From assembly GCF_014204495.1 (NCBI RefSeq), contig NZ_JACHLN010000002.1, positions 1,240,001 to 1,304,000 of the forward strand: a stretch of 64,000 bases of DNA. The letters are read 5' to 3'. A model generated the notes under the pieces. That model was given only the letters and a program-made list of their open reading frames with translations. It ran no database searches and was not told the origin of the DNA. Shown in pieces: positions 51,491 through 59,815 of the stretch; positions within the stretch are counted from its first letter, which is position 1; every line of letters starts with the position of its first letter. The stretch comes from Sphingomonas kyeonggiensis (GTDB taxonomy: Bacteria; Pseudomonadota; Alphaproteobacteria; Sphingomonadales; Sphingomonadaceae). The position numbers and the translations under genes are program-made.

Positions 51491-51534
51491 CAAAAAGACG
51501 CCCACGGCCGGCGACGCTGGATGCCGGCCGTGGG
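51491..51534 (-). terminator. intrinsic terminator downstream of the 51582 hydrolase
   Basis: On the minus strand CCCACGGCCGGC and GCCGGCCGTGGG form a 12-bp stem, then GCG and TCTTTTTG. Two more inverted repeats flank it: GGCGCCGGCG/CGCCGGCGCC at 51539-51576 and GGGCGTCT/AGACGCCC at 51478-51503. The region is a hairpin cluster without a gene. Confidence 0.75.
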
Positions 51535-51581
51535 CGTGGGCGCCGGCGCAGGGGGGCGCTGGGGATCGCCGGCGCCTCAAC

Positions 51582-52358
51582 TCACTGCGCGGTCGCGGCC
51601 TTCTCGATCAGGCTGGCCACGGCCGGGGCATGCGACACCATCACGACATGCGAGGCGCCCTTCACCACCACGGTTCCGCGCGAGTTCGCGCGCCCGGCCA
51701 TGAACTGCATCGCCACCGGCGGGATGTTCTTGTCCTTGTCGCCATAGATGAACCACGAGGGCACATGCTTCCACGCCGGCGCGGTGGTCGCCTCGCCCAG
51801 CGCCGCATCGGCGATCGGCCGCTGGCCGGCCGCCATCAGCCTGGCCTCGGCCACCGGCACGTCCGCCGCGAACTGGTCGTGGAAGCGCGCCTGGAGGATG
51901 TAGAGATCGTTGCCGCCGCCCGCGAGCTTGACCGGCGGGGCAAGCGCCGGCGCCAGCGTGCTGCCCGGGAACTTGCCGGTAAGGCCAAGCGCGGTCTCGC
52001 CCTCTTCCGGCGCGAAGGCCGAGACATAGACCAGCGCCTTGACGTTGGGCGCGCCCTCTCCCGCTTCGCTGATCACCGAGCCGCCATAGCTGTGCCCGAC
52101 CAGCACGACGGGTCCGTCGATGCTCTTCACCAGGTCGCGCACCTCATCGGCATCGGTGCGCACGCTGCGCAGCGCGTTGGGCGCGGCGATCACGGTATAG
52201 CCGTCGCGCTGGAGGATCGGGATCACGCCGTTCCAGCTCGACGAATCCGCGAAGGCGCCGTGGACCAGAACGATGGTCGGCTTGGCAGCCTGGGCCTGCG
52301 CCGCCAGCGGCAGGGCGGAAGCGGCGAGCAGCAGCCCGCCTGCGATAAGCTTCTTCAT
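51582..52358 (-). CDS. exported alpha/beta hydrolase (serine type)
   Basis: The product has 258 residues with a signal peptide MKKLIAGGLLLAASALPLAA. The fold shows VLVHGAFADSSSWNG, the nucleophile elbow VGHSYGGS (Ser) and GASHVVMVS near the C terminus. It resembles the esterase-like hydrolases that accompany Ohr and epoxide hydrolase in alphaproteobacteria. It is third in the minus-strand operon after EH and Ohr, 13 bp after the Ohr stop. Confidence 0.85.
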   Translation of the reverse strand: MKKLIAGGLLLAASALPLAAQAQAAKPTIVLVHGAFADSSSWNGVIPILQRDGYTVIAAPNALRSVRTDADEVRDLVKSIDGPVVLVGHSYGGSVISEAGEGAPNVKALVYVSAFAPEEGETALGLTGKFPGSTLAPALAPPVKLAGGGNDLYILQARFHDQFAADVPVAEARLMAAGQRPIADAALGEATTAPAWKHVPSWFIYGDKDKNIPPVAMQFMAGRANSRGTVVVKGASHVVMVSHAPAVASLIEKAATAQ

Positions 52359-52371
52359 GTCAGATCTCCCT

Positions 52372-52785
52372 TCAGACGAGTGCGACGACGGCGTCGATAT
52401 TGCCCTTGATCGCCTTGGAATATGGGCAGGTGCGGTGCGCCGCCTCGATCAGCTGGCGTGCGATCTCCGGCTCGATACCGGGGACGCTGACGTTGAGCCG
52501 CGCGGCGAGCGAATAGCCCTCGTCGCCGTGGCGCAGGTCGACCTCGGCATCGATCGCGAGATCGGCGGGCAAGGTGATGCCCTTGCTCTTCGCCGCGATC
52601 CCCATCGCGCCTTCGAAACAGGCGGACCAGCCGGCGGCGAACAGCTGCTCGGGATTGGTCCCCGCCCCGGCGCTGCCGGGCACGGCGAGCTGGACGTCGA
52701 GCCGCCCGTCGCTGCTGCGCGCGGCACCTTCGCGCCCGCCGGTGACATGGACCTTGGCGGTGTAGAGGGTCTTGGTATCGGACAT
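52372..52785 (-). CDS. ohr: organic hydroperoxide resistance protein (Ohr/OsmC)
   Basis: The product has 137 residues from the ATG at 52785. The Ohr cysteines are both present: SACFEGAM and RTCPYSKAIKGN. YTAKVHVTGG at the N terminus and AGTNPEQLFAAGWSACFEGA (within the limit) are typical. It reduces organic peroxides using lipoylated proteins. It sits between the epoxide hydrolase and an esterase-like gene. The usual regulator OhrR is not adjacent. Confidence 0.93.
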   Translation of the reverse strand: MSDTKTLYTAKVHVTGGREGAARSSDGRLDVQLAVPGSAGAGTNPEQLFAAGWSACFEGAMGIAAKSKGITLPADLAIDAEVDLRHGDEGYSLAARLNVSVPGIEPEIARQLIEAAHRTCPYSKAIKGNIDAVVALV

Positions 52786-52811
52786 CGGGTTTCTCCTGTG
52801 GATCGGCTGGT

Positions 52812-54083
52812 TCAGCGCAGCGAGCGGAAGGCGGCGCGCACTTCCTCGGCGAAGATTCGCGGCTGTTCCCAGGCCGCGAAATGCCCGCCATTGCTGGCTT
52901 CGTGGAAGTAGGTGAGGTTGGTGTAGCAGCGCTCCGCCCAGCTCTTCGGCGCGCGGAAGATCTCGCCGGGGAACACGCTCACCGCCACCGGCAGGTCGAT
53001 GATCCCGCGCGCGTTGAAGTTGTTGCTGTGATCCTCCCAATATATCCGCGCCGCCGAGGCCCCGGTACCGGTCAGCCAGTAGAGCGACAGGTCGTCGAGG
53101 ATCGCGTCGCGGCCGAGCACCTTCTGCGGATCGCCGGCCGGATAGGCCCATTGGTCGATCTTCTCGTACATCCAGGCGGCCATGCCGACCGGCGAGTCCA
53201 CCAGCGAATAGCCGATCGTCTGCGGCCGCGTTTTCATCATCGCCGCATAGGCCGAATTGTCGCGGTAGAAGGCCACGAGCTGGTCGAAGGCGAAGCGCTC
53301 CTTGGGCGTCAGCGTTGCCGGCGCCGGATCGCCCGCGGCAAGGATATGCGCGATCTCCGCCGGCACCACCGCCGGCATGTTGAGATGGATGCCGATCAGC
53401 CCCGGCACATGCTGGAGCGCCATGCGCTGCGAGATCACCGATCCGCAATCGCCGCCCTGGCTGACGAAGCGCTCATAGCCCAGCCGCCGCATCAGCACGC
53501 TCCACGCCCGGCCGATATGGTCCGAGCCCCAGCCCGGCACCGTCGGCTTGGCCGAGAAGCCGAAGCCGGGGATCGAGGGGATCACGACATGGAAGGCGTC
53601 CTCCGCCTTGCCGCCATGCGCGGTCGGGTTGACCAGCGGATCGATCGCGCCGAGGAACTCGAGGATCGAGCCTGGCCAGCCATGCGTCAGGATCATCGGC
53701 ATCGCATTCTCATGCCGCGAGCGGACATGGATGAAGTGGATGTCGAGCCCGTCGATCTCGGTCAGGAACATCGGCAGCGCGTTCAGCCGCGCCTCGATCT
53801 TGCGCCAGTCATAGCCGCGCGCCCAGTAGCGCATCAGCGGCTCGAGCGTCTGGCGGCGCACGCCCTGGCTGTCGTCGGCGACCGGCTGGGCATCGGCCCA
53901 GCGCGTCTCGCCGATCCGGCGCTGCATCGCGGCGACCTGGGCGGCGGGGATGTTGATCCGGAACGGACGGATGGCGCTGTTGCCGGCCGCCTGGGCAAGC
54001 AGCCGCGAGGGCAAGGCACTCGCGGCGCCTGCCAGCGCGGCACCGGCCACGAACTGGCGGCGCGAAGGTTTGTCTGCGGACAT
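52812..54083 (-). CDS. exported epoxide hydrolase with N-terminal EHN domain
   Basis: The product has 423 residues. The Tat leader RRQFVAGAALAGAASALP is followed by an EHN domain (PFRINIPAAQVAAMQRRI) and an alpha/beta hydrolase domain with LTHGWPGSI and the nucleophile SQGGDCGSV (Asp). The likely general base is the His in NGGHFAAWEQP. Microsomal-type epoxide hydrolases hydrate epoxides to diols. It is the first gene of the EH-Ohr-hydrolase operon. Confidence 0.9.
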   Translation of the reverse strand: MSADKPSRRQFVAGAALAGAASALPSRLLAQAAGNSAIRPFRINIPAAQVAAMQRRIGETRWADAQPVADDSQGVRRQTLEPLMRYWARGYDWRKIEARLNALPMFLTEIDGLDIHFIHVRSRHENAMPMILTHGWPGSILEFLGAIDPLVNPTAHGGKAEDAFHVVIPSIPGFGFSAKPTVPGWGSDHIGRAWSVLMRRLGYERFVSQGGDCGSVISQRMALQHVPGLIGIHLNMPAVVPAEIAHILAAGDPAPATLTPKERFAFDQLVAFYRDNSAYAAMMKTRPQTIGYSLVDSPVGMAAWMYEKIDQWAYPAGDPQKVLGRDAILDDLSLYWLTGTGASAARIYWEDHSNNFNARGIIDLPVAVSVFPGEIFRAPKSWAERCYTNLTYFHEASNGGHFAAWEQPRIFAEEVRAAFRSLR

Positions 54084-54137
54084 GGGCTTTTGCTCCCTTT
54101 CTGGTTGAACCCAGATTTAGGGGAATGGCGGCACGGC

Positions 54138-54217
54138 GCCCGTTAACTGGAGTGATGCGCTGTTAGGCGCTGCTTGCAGCAACTAACGCGCGGCGGGCGA
54201 ACGCTAACGGGCATTCC
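54138..54217. promoter_or_regulatory. divergent control region with GTTA/CTAAC repeats
   Basis: GCCCGTTA (54138-54145) and TAACGGGC (54205-54212) are inverted copies. A second pair, TGTTAG (54161) and CTAAC (54183), lies between them. The site is midway between the divergent epoxide hydrolase and thioredoxin-like genes, and half-sites repeat at 49383. This organisation fits cooperative binding by one regulator controlling both directions. Confidence 0.5.
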
Positions 54218-54268
54218 CGCGCCAGGCGCCTAGATCGGTGATGACCCGCAAAATGAGGCAGGCACCCA

Positions 54269-55378
54269 ATGACCTATAAACGCTCCCTAGGCTTCGCCGT
54301 CGCCGCGATCGTCGCGGCCGGCGCCACCACCGCGATCTGCTTCGGCGACGCGCTCGGGCTGGTGCATGCGCCGGCCCAGGGCGCCGAGCTGATCGTCTCC
54401 GCGCCCTTCGGCGCAACCTCACAGCCCGTCGGCGTGCTGCAGGGCGCCGCTCCCTGGCTCACCCCGATGCCCGGCGGCCCCAAGGCGCTGCGCGGCAAGG
54501 TAGTAGTGGTCAATTTCTGGACCTATTCCTGCATCAACTCGCTGCGCGCCCTGCCCTATCTGCGCGCGTGGCAGGAGCGCTATGGCGCCAAGGGCCTCGA
54601 AGTGGTCGGCGTCCACGCGCCCGAATTCGGCTTCGAGAAGGACCCCACCAAGGTGCGCCTCGCCACCGAGCAGCTCCACGTCGCCTGGCCGAACCTCCAG
54701 GACAATGCCTATGCGGTATGGCGCGACTACGCCAACCAGGGCTGGCCCGGCATCTATTTCATCGACGCCAAGGGCAAGATCCGCGGCTACCGGCTGGGCG
54801 AAGGCGGCTATGGCGAAGGCGAGCGGCTGATCCGCAAGCTGCTGACCGAAGCCGGGCAGAATGTCGCGGATGTGCCGGTGGCCCCGGTCCCGGCCAGCGG
54901 GGTCGAGGCCCAGGCCGACTGGGCCGATCTCGCCTCGCCCGAAGCCTATATCGGCTATGACAAGGCCCAGAACTTCGTCTCGCCCGGCGGCCTGCGCAAC
55001 GACAGGCCGTACGGCTATGCCTCCGCCGCGTCCCTGTCGCTCAACCAGTGGGACCTGGCTGGAAGCTGGAATGTCGGCGGCGAATATGCCGCGCTGGAGA
55101 ACGGCCCCGGCACGATCCGCTTCCGCTTCCACGCCCGCGACGCGCATCTGGTGCTCGGCGGCGCGCAGGACGGCCAGCCGGTCCGCTTCCGGGTAACGCT
55201 CGACGGCAAGGCACCGGGAGCGAGCCACGGCGTCGATGTCGATGCGAACGGCTGGGGCGAGGTCCGGGAGGACCGACTCTACCAGCTGATCCGCCAGTCC
55301 GGCACGATCACCGATCGCACCGTCACGATCGAGTTCGCCCGCCCCGGCGCGCGCGCCTATGTCTTCACCTTCGGCTGA
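54269..55378 (+). CDS. thioredoxin-like DipZ-type protein with monothiol site
   Basis: This 369-residue exported protein has a TlpA/DipZ-like thioredoxin domain (about 60-205) with VVVNFWTYSCINSLRALPYL. The family norm is CINC, so the second cysteine is replaced by serine, leaving a single redox cysteine. A C-terminal beta domain (about 215-369) resembles the carbohydrate-binding-like module of DipZ homologues. It may act as a monothiol oxidoreductase or isomerase in the periplasm. It starts the rightward operon opposite the epoxide hydrolase. Confidence 0.8.
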   Translation: MTYKRSLGFAVAAIVAAGATTAICFGDALGLVHAPAQGAELIVSAPFGATSQPVGVLQGAAPWLTPMPGGPKALRGKVVVVNFWTYSCINSLRALPYLRAWQERYGAKGLEVVGVHAPEFGFEKDPTKVRLATEQLHVAWPNLQDNAYAVWRDYANQGWPGIYFIDAKGKIRGYRLGEGGYGEGERLIRKLLTEAGQNVADVPVAPVPASGVEAQADWADLASPEAYIGYDKAQNFVSPGGLRNDRPYGYASAASLSLNQWDLAGSWNVGGEYAALENGPGTIRFRFHARDAHLVLGGAQDGQPVRFRVTLDGKAPGASHGVDVDANGWGEVREDRLYQLIRQSGTITDRTVTIEFARPGARAYVFTFG

Positions 55379-55392
55379 GGGAGTATCCACAC

Positions 55393-56226
55393 ATGCCACG
55401 CACCTGGCTGGTGACCGGCAGCTCGCGCGGGTTCGGCCGCGCGCTGTGCGAAGCCATTCTCGACAGCGGCGACAATCTGCTCGCCACCGCCCGCGACCCC
55501 GAACAGCTCGCCGGGCTGGGCGACGGCCGCCCCGGCGGCCTCGCCACTGCGCCGCTCGACGTGACCTGCGAGGAAGATGCCAGCGCCGCGGTGGCCGAGG
55601 CGATCGCCCAGTTCGGTGCGCTCGACGTGCTGGTCAACAATGCCGGCTATGGCGATATCGGCTCGGTCGAGGATACCTCGCTCCACAGCTTTCGCCGTCA
55701 GATCGCGACCAACCTGTTCGGCACGATCATCATGACCAAGGCGGTGATCCCGCACATGCGCACCCGGCGCAGCGGCCATATCGTCCAATTCTCCTCGGTC
55801 GGCGGCCGGCTCGGCGCGCCGGGCCGCGCGGCCTATTCGGCGGCGAAATGGGGCGTCGAGGGCTTCTCCGAAGTGCTCGCCCAGGAAATGAAGCTGGTCG
55901 GCGTGCGGGTGACGATCGTCGAGCCGGGCGGCTTCCGCACCGATTTCGCCGGTTCCTCCACCACGCTGGAAGCCGGCCGCGCCGACTATGACGCGGTGGT
56001 CGGCAATGCCGCCCGCATGCAGGCGGCCTATAACGGCAAGCAGCCGGGCGACCCGCATCGCGGCGCCCGCGCGATCCTGGAAGTGGTCCGCTCGGATGCG
56101 CCGCCGCTCCGCCTGCCGCTCGGCAGCGACGCGGTCGGCGCGATCGAGCGCGGCGACCGGGCGCGGCTGGAGGAGCTGGAGCGCTGGCGCACGCTCAGCA
56201 TCTCCACCGATTTCCCGAAGGATTAG
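55393..56226 (+). CDS. SDR family oxidoreductase
   Basis: This 277-residue short-chain dehydrogenase has the cofactor motif TGSSRGFGRAL, NNAGYG and the catalytic Tyr-Lys in YSAAKWG with Ser in SSVGG upstream. The substrate is unknown. It lies 15 bp after the thioredoxin-like gene, probably in one operon, and may process products of the nearby hydrolases. Confidence 0.92.
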   Translation: MPRTWLVTGSSRGFGRALCEAILDSGDNLLATARDPEQLAGLGDGRPGGLATAPLDVTCEEDASAAVAEAIAQFGALDVLVNNAGYGDIGSVEDTSLHSFRRQIATNLFGTIIMTKAVIPHMRTRRSGHIVQFSSVGGRLGAPGRAAYSAAKWGVEGFSEVLAQEMKLVGVRVTIVEPGGFRTDFAGSSTTLEAGRADYDAVVGNAARMQAAYNGKQPGDPHRGARAILEVVRSDAPPLRLPLGSDAVGAIERGDRARLEELERWRTLSISTDFPKD

Positions 56227-56268
56227 AAGGGATCGGCATTCATCGATTACGGGCTTGGACTTCAAAAT

Positions 56269-56393
56269 CCTCTCCCGGAGGGAGAGGGGGACCGCCGCCG
56301 AAGGCGGTGGTGGAGAGGGAACGCCACGAGCGACCCGCCCGTGGCAAGCCCCCTCCACCAGCTTCGCTGGTCCCCCTCCCCCTCCGGGGGAGG
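56269..56393. repeat. CTCTCCC/CCCTCC palindromic repeat pair
   Basis: CTCTCCCGGAGGGAGAGGGG with GACCGCCGCCGAAGGCGG is followed by GGTGGAGAGGG, a short spacer and CCCTCCACCAGCTTCGCTGG with CCCCCTCCGGGGGAGG. It makes at least three nested hairpins and fills much of the 364-bp gap before the regulator. No gene is seen there. Confidence 0.7.
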
Positions 56394-56439
56394 ATTGTTG
56401 AATGTCGACCTGTCCTCGACCCGTATCCCTCACACCTTG

Positions 56440-56459
56440 ATCCCCGCCTTCGCGGGGAT
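56440..56459. repeat. ATCCCCGCCTTCGCGGGGAT hairpin
   Basis: An 8-bp stem (ATCCCCGC/GCGGGGAT) with a short CTTC centre belongs to the half-unit type also seen at 73-90. The remaining bases to 56590 show only a possible promoter patch and no gene. Confidence 0.6.
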
Positions 56460-56590
56460 GACGAAAGAAGGGCATGCCGAAAGGAACCCCGCCCAACCGA
56501 CTGAACCCAAAGAATAGTACTTAGGTAGGATTGAGGTGCGCCCACCCGCGCGGCATGGAACGCTCGACCATAGAGGGGTAATGGCAGAAC

Positions 56591-59359
56591 GTGGCGGACG
56601 TGGATCAACAGCTTGGCGAACGCATCTGCTTCGGCCCCTTCGCGCTTTCGCCAGGCGCAAGGCTGCTGACGCGCGACGGCGCGCCGGTCGAGATCGGCGG
56701 TCGCTCCTTCGACCTGCTGGTGGTGCTCACCGAGCAGCCGGGCCGCGTCCTGTCCAAGCGTGAGCTGCTCAAGCGCGTCTGGTCCGATGTCGTGGTCGAG
56801 GACGGGAGCCTCCGCTTCCACATGGCCGGGCTGCGCAAGCTGCTCGGCGACGGCGTCGATGGCGCACGCTACATCGCCACCCAGGTTGGCGTCGGCTATG
56901 CCTTTGTCGCGCCGGTGGAGCGCCAGGGCATCGCCGGCACCCAGGCGCCGGAACCCGCTGTCGAGGCGCCCCGCCCCGGCACGGTGCTCAACCTGCCCGC
57001 CCGCCTTCCCCATCTGATCGGCCGCGAGCGCGATCTCGCCTTTCTGGAAACGCGCGCGGTCGACACGCCGGTCTTCAGCATCGTCGGACCGGCGGGCGTC
57101 GGCAAGACGTCGCTGGCGATCGAGATCGGCCACCAGCTGGCACCGGCATTCGATGAGCGCGTGGCGTTCGTCGACTTCAGCATGCTGGAGAATCCCACCG
57201 TCGTTGCCTCGATGATCTCGGGTGCGATGGGCCTTTCGGCGCAGAGCGGCGATCCGCTGGCGGTGATCCTCGCCCATATCCGCGACCGCCCCTTCCTCCT
57301 GCTGCTCGACAATTGCGAGCACGTCATCATCCAGATCGCGGAGATCGTGGAGCGGATCGTCGAGGAAGCGCCCGGCGCGCGCGTGCTCGCGACCTCGCGC
57401 GAGCCGCTGCGCGTACGCGGCGAGCATGTGCTGCGCCTCGACGCCCTCGCCTATCCCGAGGAGATCGATGGGCTCAGCCGCGCCGAACTCCTCGCCTTCC
57501 CCGCGGTCGAGCTGTTCTGCGAGCGCGCCGGCGCGGCCGACAGCACGCTCGTCATCGATGACGAAGCCGCCCGGCTGATCGCCGAGCTCTGCCAGCGCCT
57601 CGATGGCATGGCCCTGCCGATCGAGCTGGCCGCCGTCCGCGTCGCCACCCACGGCCTGGCCGCCACCGCACGCCAGCTCGGCGAGCGGTTCAGCCTGGGC
57701 TGGTCCGGCCGCCGCACCGCCCAGCCGCGCCAGCAGACGCTGCAGGCCACGCTCGACTGGAGCTACGACCTGCTCTCCGAAGCCGAGCGCATCGTACTCG
57801 AGCGGCTGTCGGTATTCGTCGGCCCCTTCTCGATCGATGCCGCACTGGCGGTCGCCGCCGATGCGGAAATCGGGTCGGACGCCGTCGCCGTCGCACTCGA
57901 CGAGCTGGTCTCCAAGTCGCTGGTCGCGCCCGATCGCTCGCGCCGCACCGATACCTATCGCCTGCTCGAGATGACCCGTGCCCATGCCCGGGAAAAGCTG
58001 CGTGCCCGCGGGCTGCCGCTCTATGCCGCGGCGGCGCGGCGCCACGCCGCCTTCTTCCTCGCGGAGCTCGAGGCGGTGGCGGAGCAGGACGAGGATGTGC
58101 TGCAGGACACCCGTCCGCTGCGCATGCAGCTCGGCAACATCCGCAGCGCGCTCGACTGGAGCTTCGGCCAGGACGGCGATGCCCGGATCGCCTTCCGCCT
58201 TGCCGCCGCCAGCGCGCCCGTCTTCCTCAACCTGTCGCACATGATCGAATGCCGCACCTGGACCGCCCGGGCGCTCGCGGAGATCGAAGATGGCCAGCGC
58301 GGCACCGCGACCGAGCTCGAGCTCCAGGCCGCGCTCGGCATCACGCTGATGTTCACCCGCGGCAACAGCGAAGCGGCAGGCCATGCGCTTGTCCGTGCGC
58401 TGGAGATCGCCACCGCGCTCGACGATCGCTGGAACCAGCTGCGCCTGCTCGGCCGGCTCCACATCTTCCATGAGCGGATCGGCGAATATGACATCGCCAT
58501 GCGCCAGGCCGAGCGCGCGGTGGAAGTGGCCGAAGCGATCGGCGCGCCCGAGGCGATCGGCGTCGCCTATTCGCTCGCCGGCATCTCGCACCATCTCCAT
58601 GGCGACCAGACACGCGCACGGCCGGCGCTGGAATTGTCGATCCGGCAGAGCCCGCCCTCGATCCGCAGCCGGACGATCCATTACGGCTTCGATCACCGCA
58701 ACCGCTCGATCATCGCGCTGGCGCGCACCCTGTGGCTCGTCGGCGATACCGATGGCGCCAACCGCCTCGCCCGCCAGGCGGTGGACGAAGCCACCCGGCT
58801 CAACCACGCGGTCACCCACTGCATCGCGCTGATCTGGTCGCTATCGGTCCATCTCTGGATGGAAGACCTCGCGGCTGCGGAGGCCGATCTGGCCGCGTTC
58901 AATGAGTGCGCCGAGAACAATGCACTCGGCCCCTATGTCGCCGCGGCAGCCGGTTTCCGGGGTGAGCTGGCGATCCGGCGAAGCCAGACCGGCGAGGCGC
59001 TGGACATATTGCGCGACAGCCTCTCCCGCCTGCGCGCCGCACGCTACGACCTGCTGACCACAACCTTCTCGATCGCGCTGGCGCGCGGGCTGGTCCTCGA
59101 GGCGCGTTACCCCGAGGCGCTGGAACTGATCGACGCGACGATCGCCCGCTGCACCGCCAATGGCGAGCGCGTCTCCCTCCCCGAGCTGCTACGCCTCAAG
59201 GCCGGCATTGCGGCGCGTTGCACGTCCGGCACCGATGCGGGTCGGGCATTGCTGGAGGACGCGCTGGCCCTTGCCCATGCACAGGGCGCACTGGCCTGGG
59301 AACACGCGATTTCGGCCGATCTTGCGGCCCTGTCCGTCGCGTCGGGGAGCACCGGCTAG
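56591..59359 (+). CDS. STAND-type regulator: OmpR-like winged helix, NTPase and TPR-like region
   Basis: This 922-residue protein starts at the GTG at 56591. An OmpR/PhoB-like winged helix (about 15-100, RSFDLLVVLTEQPGRVLSKRELL in its usual place) is followed by an NTPase with VGPAGVGKTSLA (P-loop) and LLLLDNCEHV. LATSREPLRV is also present. A long helical TPR-like half extends to the C terminus. Such proteins are signal-dependent activators related to the AfsR/MalT group. It lies downstream of the hydrolase/SDR cluster and probably controls it. Confidence 0.85.
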   Translation: MADVDQQLGERICFGPFALSPGARLLTRDGAPVEIGGRSFDLLVVLTEQPGRVLSKRELLKRVWSDVVVEDGSLRFHMAGLRKLLGDGVDGARYIATQVGVGYAFVAPVERQGIAGTQAPEPAVEAPRPGTVLNLPARLPHLIGRERDLAFLETRAVDTPVFSIVGPAGVGKTSLAIEIGHQLAPAFDERVAFVDFSMLENPTVVASMISGAMGLSAQSGDPLAVILAHIRDRPFLLLLDNCEHVIIQIAEIVERIVEEAPGARVLATSREPLRVRGEHVLRLDALAYPEEIDGLSRAELLAFPAVELFCERAGAADSTLVIDDEAARLIAELCQRLDGMALPIELAAVRVATHGLAATARQLGERFSLGWSGRRTAQPRQQTLQATLDWSYDLLSEAERIVLERLSVFVGPFSIDAALAVAADAEIGSDAVAVALDELVSKSLVAPDRSRRTDTYRLLEMTRAHAREKLRARGLPLYAAAARRHAAFFLAELEAVAEQDEDVLQDTRPLRMQLGNIRSALDWSFGQDGDARIAFRLAAASAPVFLNLSHMIECRTWTARALAEIEDGQRGTATELELQAALGITLMFTRGNSEAAGHALVRALEIATALDDRWNQLRLLGRLHIFHERIGEYDIAMRQAERAVEVAEAIGAPEAIGVAYSLAGISHHLHGDQTRARPALELSIRQSPPSIRSRTIHYGFDHRNRSIIALARTLWLVGDTDGANRLARQAVDEATRLNHAVTHCIALIWSLSVHLWMEDLAAAEADLAAFNECAENNALGPYVAAAAGFRGELAIRRSQTGEALDILRDSLSRLRAARYDLLTTTFSIALARGLVLEARYPEALELIDATIARCTANGERVSLPELLRLKAGIAARCTSGTDAGRALLEDALALAHAQGALAWEHAISADLAALSVASGSTG

Positions 59360-59378
59360 CCTAGGATTCAGATGGCGC

Positions 59379-59418
59379 TTGCATGCGCTACAATTGTAGC
59401 TTAGAACTACAAATGTAG
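59379..59418 (+). promoter_or_regulatory. BlaI-type operators and promoter of the blaI-like operon
   Basis: GCTACAATTGTAGC (59387-59400) is a perfect palindrome. A second near-copy CTACAAATGTAG (59407-59418) follows. Both match TACA-NN-TGTA boxes bound by BlaI/MecI/CopY regulators. TTGCAT (59379-59384) gives a -35 with the first box in the spacer and a weak TAGAAC -10. The regulator ATG is at 59435. Confidence 0.8.
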
Positions 59419-59434
59419 CGTAGAGAGATTCGTC

Positions 59435-59812
59435 ATGCTGAACAACCTGCCGCCCCGCGAACGCCAGATCGTCGACCTGCTCTATGAGCGTGGCGCGATG
59501 GCCGTGTCCGATGTCTGCGACGCCCTGCCCGACAAGCTGTCGGCCTCGGCGGTCCGCGCGATGCTGACCCGGCTCGAGCAGAAGGGCGCCGTCCAGCGCG
59601 AGCATAGCGACCGCGGCTTCCTGTTCTCGCCGACCATCGCGGAAAACAAGGCGAGCGTGAACGCGCTCGGCCATGTCGTGCGCACCTTCTTCAACGGCTC
59701 GACCACCCATGCCGCCAGCGCGCTGCTCGGCATGAGCGAGAAGCTCGACGACAACGACCTGGACGAGCTGGAGGCGATGATCGCCGCCGCCCGCGCCAAG
59801 AAGGGAGCCTGA
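59435..59812 (+). CDS. BlaI/MecI/CopY family transcriptional repressor
   Basis: This 125-residue winged-helix repressor begins LPPRERQIVDLLYERGAMAV and has SASAVRAMLTRLEQKGAVQ as recognition region. Cleavage by the BlaR1-type peptidase next to it would release the operators in front. It is translated directly before the peptidase gene (3 bp apart), the usual order in these two-gene systems. Confidence 0.9.
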   Translation: MLNNLPPRERQIVDLLYERGAMAVSDVCDALPDKLSASAVRAMLTRLEQKGAVQREHSDRGFLFSPTIAENKASVNALGHVVRTFFNGSTTHAASALLGMSEKLDDNDLDELEAMIAAARAKKGA

Positions 59813-59815
59813 TCG

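Noticed and set aside
51478..51576. Hairpin cluster as a small RNA or riboswitch
   Set aside because: The middle hairpin ends in a T-run in the direction of the upstream hydrolase, which is explained by termination. No conserved riboswitch core is visible.
56240..58819. 859-codon frame antisense to the STAND regulator
   Set aside because: It overlaps a gene with clear winged-helix and P-loop motifs and has no initiation signal.
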